A model generated the notes under the pieces. The model made no database searches and had not been told where the DNA came from. It saw nothing but the letters and a program-made list of their open reading frames with translations. The position numbers and the translations under genes were made by a program. Below, piece after piece: positions 61,857 through 64,000 of a stretch of 64,000 nt of DNA (positions are counted from its first letter, which is position 1; each line of letters starts with the position of its first letter). The DNA comes from Sutterella sp047777475 (lineage in GTDB: Bacteria > Pseudomonadota > Gammaproteobacteria > Burkholderiales > Burkholderiaceae_F), in contig JBKEET010000003.1 in the NCBI GenBank assembly GCA_047777475.1, positions 124,001 to 188,000 on the forward strand. Reading direction: 5' to 3'.

Positions 61857-63113
61857 ATGTCCATGCTTGACACACCCAAGGGACTGAGGCTTCACATCGG
61901 CCTTTTCGGCAACCGCAACGCCGGCAAGAGCTCGCTCGTGAACGCCCTCACCAACCAGCAGATTTCGATCGTCTCCAACGTGGCGGGCACCACCACGGAC
62001 CCCGTCGAAAAAGCCTACGAGCTGCTTCCGCTCGGCCCCGTCGTCTTCATCGACACCGCCGGCGTGGACGACGTCGGCGAGCTCGGCCTCGCGCGCGTGG
62101 CGCGCACGAAATCCGTGCTCGAGTGGGTTGACATTGCGCTCATCGTCACGAGCGCCGGCGAATTCGACGGCAACGACCGCGCACTCGTCGAGCATGCCAA
62201 GGCGCTCGGCACGCCCTGCGTGCTCGTGCTCAACAAGTGCGACGTCTTCCCCGTGTCCGACGAGGCCCGGCAGCGCTTCGCCGCGCTCGGCGTGCCGCTT
62301 GCCGTGACCGACGCGGAGCACCGCAGCGGCATCGAGGAACTCAGGAATGAGATCGTTGAGCTGGCCCGCGACCGCATCCCCGAGGACCGTCTCCTCGCGG
62401 GCGACCTGGCGGGCCCCGGCGACACCGTGGTGCTCGTCACGCCGATCGACACGGGCGCGCCCAAGGGCCGCCTCATCCTGCCGCAGGTGCAGGCCATCCG
62501 CGAGCTGCTTGACACACACGCCAAGGTCTTCGTCGTGCAGCAGGACCGCGTGGCGGAGTGCCTCGCCGAGCTGAAGCGCCCGCCGAAGCTCGTGATGACC
62601 GACTCCCAGGCCATCCTCGAGGTGGCCAGGCAGACGCCCGAGTCGATCCCGCTCACCACCTTCTCGATCCAGATGGCCTACGCCAAGGCCGACGTCGTCG
62701 CCATGGCGCGCGGCGCCGCGGCGCTCGCCACGCTCGAGGACGGCGACAAGGTGCTCATCTGCGAGACCTGCAGCCATCATCCGCAGAAGGACGACATCGG
62801 CCGCATCAAGATCCCGCGCTGGCTGCGCGAGAAGACGGGCAAGAAGCTCGACATCTCGATGGCCGTCGGCAAGGACTTCCCGACCGACCTGACGCCCTAC
62901 AAGGTCCTCATCCAGTGCGGCGGCTGCGTGGTGACGCGCCGCCACATGCTCGCGCGGCTTCGCGCCGCCAACGCCCAGGGCGTCCCCATGACGAACTACG
63001 GCATGACGATTTCCTACCTGCAGGGCGTCCTCGAGCGCGTGCTGCTCTGCCACCCCGAGGCGCTCAAGGCCTACCGCGAGGAACTCGCCAAGGCAAAGGC
63101 CAAAGCCGGCTAG
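61857..63113 (+). CDS. hydF: [FeFe] hydrogenase maturation GTPase HydF
   Basis: HydF is the scaffold and GTPase on which the di-iron subcluster is assembled before transfer to HydA. The G1 motif is GNRNAGKS (18-25), with TTTDPVEK and DTAGVDD for G2/G3 and NKCD for G4. The C-terminal cluster-binding Cys residues are in CETCSHH (Cys302) and CGGC (Cys354, Cys357), as in Thermotoga HydF. Length 418 fits. It follows a terminator, so it probably has its own promoter. HydE and HydG do not occur in this window. Confidence 0.94.
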   Translation: MSMLDTPKGLRLHIGLFGNRNAGKSSLVNALTNQQISIVSNVAGTTTDPVEKAYELLPLGPVVFIDTAGVDDVGELGLARVARTKSVLEWVDIALIVTSAGEFDGNDRALVEHAKALGTPCVLVLNKCDVFPVSDEARQRFAALGVPLAVTDAEHRSGIEELRNEIVELARDRIPEDRLLAGDLAGPGDTVVLVTPIDTGAPKGRLILPQVQAIRELLDTHAKVFVVQQDRVAECLAELKRPPKLVMTDSQAILEVARQTPESIPLTTFSIQMAYAKADVVAMARGAAALATLEDGDKVLICETCSHHPQKDDIGRIKIPRWLREKTGKKLDISMAVGKDFPTDLTPYKVLIQCGGCVVTRRHMLARLRAANAQGVPMTNYGMTISYLQGVLERVLLCHPEALKAYREELAKAKAKAG

Positions 63114-63136
63114 GCGGCCTTCGGCGCTGCTTCTCA

Positions 63137-63171
63137 AAGGCGGCATCCCGCGGGGGATGCCGCCTTTTTTG
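63137..63171 (+). terminator. Terminator after hydF
   Basis: A perfect 14-bp stem (63137-63150 with 63155-63168) and GCGG loop are followed by TTT. Confidence 0.93.
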
Positions 63172-63593
63172 CGTGATGCGCCGGCGCAACAGCCAAAACC
63201 TTTCGGCCGCAGGCAATGCCGCGGCGGGCAAGGGTTTCCCCGCATTTGCGCAAAACGCAAAGGAGCATTGCGGCAAAGCCCGCCGCGGGATGCAAGGCCG
63301 TCTCTCCGGGGATTCTTTAAATCTGTCGCCGCAAGACAACGCCCTGTTTGCAGGTTTTTCCAATGAAGCGCCGCCTCCGTGGCCGCCCGGCGGCGGCCGC
63401 ACGCTTTGCTTGCCGCGCAATTTTTCATTGCGCATCACGCCCTTTACCCTGCCGAGACATATCCGGACAATGCAAGTATGCGCTGCGAACCGCCGGCCGT
63501 TTCCCTGAGGCCGCGCGCGGCGCGGGCCGTCCCGGCTTACCGCCCAGCCAAAGCCAGCAAGCCTCCTCAAGTCTGATTTCAAAGGAGAAATCC
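63172..63593. other. Non-coding region before the porin gene
   Basis: Open frames exist on both strands, but none has a recognisable product. A long-range inverted repeat of 11 bp pairs CCGCGGCGGGC (63219-63229) with GCCCGCCGCGG (63278-63288). AAAGGAG at the right edge is the porin ribosome binding site. Confidence 0.55.
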
Positions 63594-64000
63594 ATGTTTG
63601 TTAAAAAAGCACTGAGCTTCGCTGTTCCCCTTGCGTTCGCGCTGGCCGGCACCGCCATGGCGGCAAACGTCACGCTTTACGGCCGCATCGACGAAGGCCT
63701 GCGCTATGTCCATCAGAAGACCACCACCGCCGAAGAGTCGAACTCTGTGGACACCACTTCGCTCGACAGCGGCCTGGCCGGGGCCTCCTACTGGGGCATC
63801 AAGGGCTACGAGGACCTCGCCCCGGGCTGGAAGATCGGCTTCCGCCTCGAAGGCAAGTTCCAAGGCGACGACGGCACGCTCGGCACGGACGACACGCTCT
63901 TCGACCGCGATTCCTACCTCGAAGTCTCCTCGCCCTACGGCATCCTGCAGGCCGGCCGCACGGCCATGCTGATGTCGGGCTCCCACGGCGGCATCTTCGC
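63594..64000 (+). CDS. Gram-negative porin (3' end missing)
   Basis: The N-terminus of a general outer-membrane porin of the Burkholderiales type. A signal sequence (KALSFAVPLAFALAGTAMA) is followed by the first beta strand NVTLYGRIDEGLRYV, then GASYWGIKGYEDLAPGWKIGFRLEGKF and YLEVSSPYGILQAGR, split by the loop between strands. The window ends in the loop or strand after GSHGGIF, at about residue 135. AAAGGAG lies 7 nt before the ATG at 63594. Confidence 0.9.
   Translation, partial: MFVKKALSFAVPLAFALAGTAMAANVTLYGRIDEGLRYVHQKTTTAEESNSVDTTSLDSGLAGASYWGIKGYEDLAPGWKIGFRLEGKFQGDDGTLGTDDTLFDRDSYLEVSSPYGILQAGRTAMLMSGSHGGIF

Overview
The window is a GC-rich, densely packed bacterial chromosome segment. 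Gene content and order are betaproteobacterial: rpoN-ptsN-rapZ-mutY, TPR-lolB-ispE-tRNA-Gln-prs-rplY, rsmD-coaD-yfhL beside ftsY, metK divergent from two lpxL genes and dapF, slt-cca, and rsmI divergent from lppC. Two periplasmic anaerobic respiratory modules (a [FeFe] hydrogenase and a tetraheme cytochrome/flavoprotein pair) point to an anaerobic or microaerophilic Burkholderiales member, most likely a gut Sutterellaceae relative. That placement is an inference from gene content. No insertion sequences, prophage or CRISPR arrays were seen.

Layout. 1-4.7 kb: end of lptB, rpoN, a ptsN with an acidic insertion, rapZ, and a frameshifted mutY. 4.7-14.2 kb: TPR protein, lolB, ispE overlapping a tRNA-Gln, prs, rplY, deaD, pth, a DUF523 gene and ychF. 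14.3-26.6 kb: an Xre-type regulator, ahpC, an AsmA protein, yfhL/coaD/rsmD, ftsY-gppA-ftsE-ftsX-rpoH-trmL, an orphan NarL-type regulator, secB and a rhodanese without its catalytic cysteine. 26.8-38.7 kb: envC, ctpA, slmA, sppA, a HAD phosphatase, dksA, a CobW GTPase, rlmI, dapF and two lipid A acyltransferases. 39-45.4 kb: metK, trpS, 5-FCL, then the tetraheme cytochrome c, Tat-exported flavoprotein and Crp/Fnr regulator. 45.5-57.5 kb: slt, cca, DUF2905, folB, ttcA, a CBS protein, four parS sites, rsmI, lppC, uup and an acyl-CoA synthetase. 57.6-64 kb: a HemN-like radical SAM protein, the [FeFe] hydrogenase operon, hydF and the start of a porin.

How the parts fit. Most genes are housekeeping: envelope, translation, cell division and stress. 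The two accessory modules suggest a respiratory chain. Hydrogen would be oxidised in the periplasm by the HydA-HydB enzyme and electrons passed to quinone by its cytochrome b. A quinol-fed tetraheme cytochrome would in turn supply a fumarate-reductase-like flavoprotein of unknown substrate. HydF is present, but HydE and HydG are not in the window. The four palindromic parS sites at about 51.0-51.5 kb suggest the segment lies in the origin-proximal part of the chromosome. Two apparent single-base frameshifts (mutY, TPR leader) fall within 600 bp, so assembly error should be excluded before either is treated as biological.
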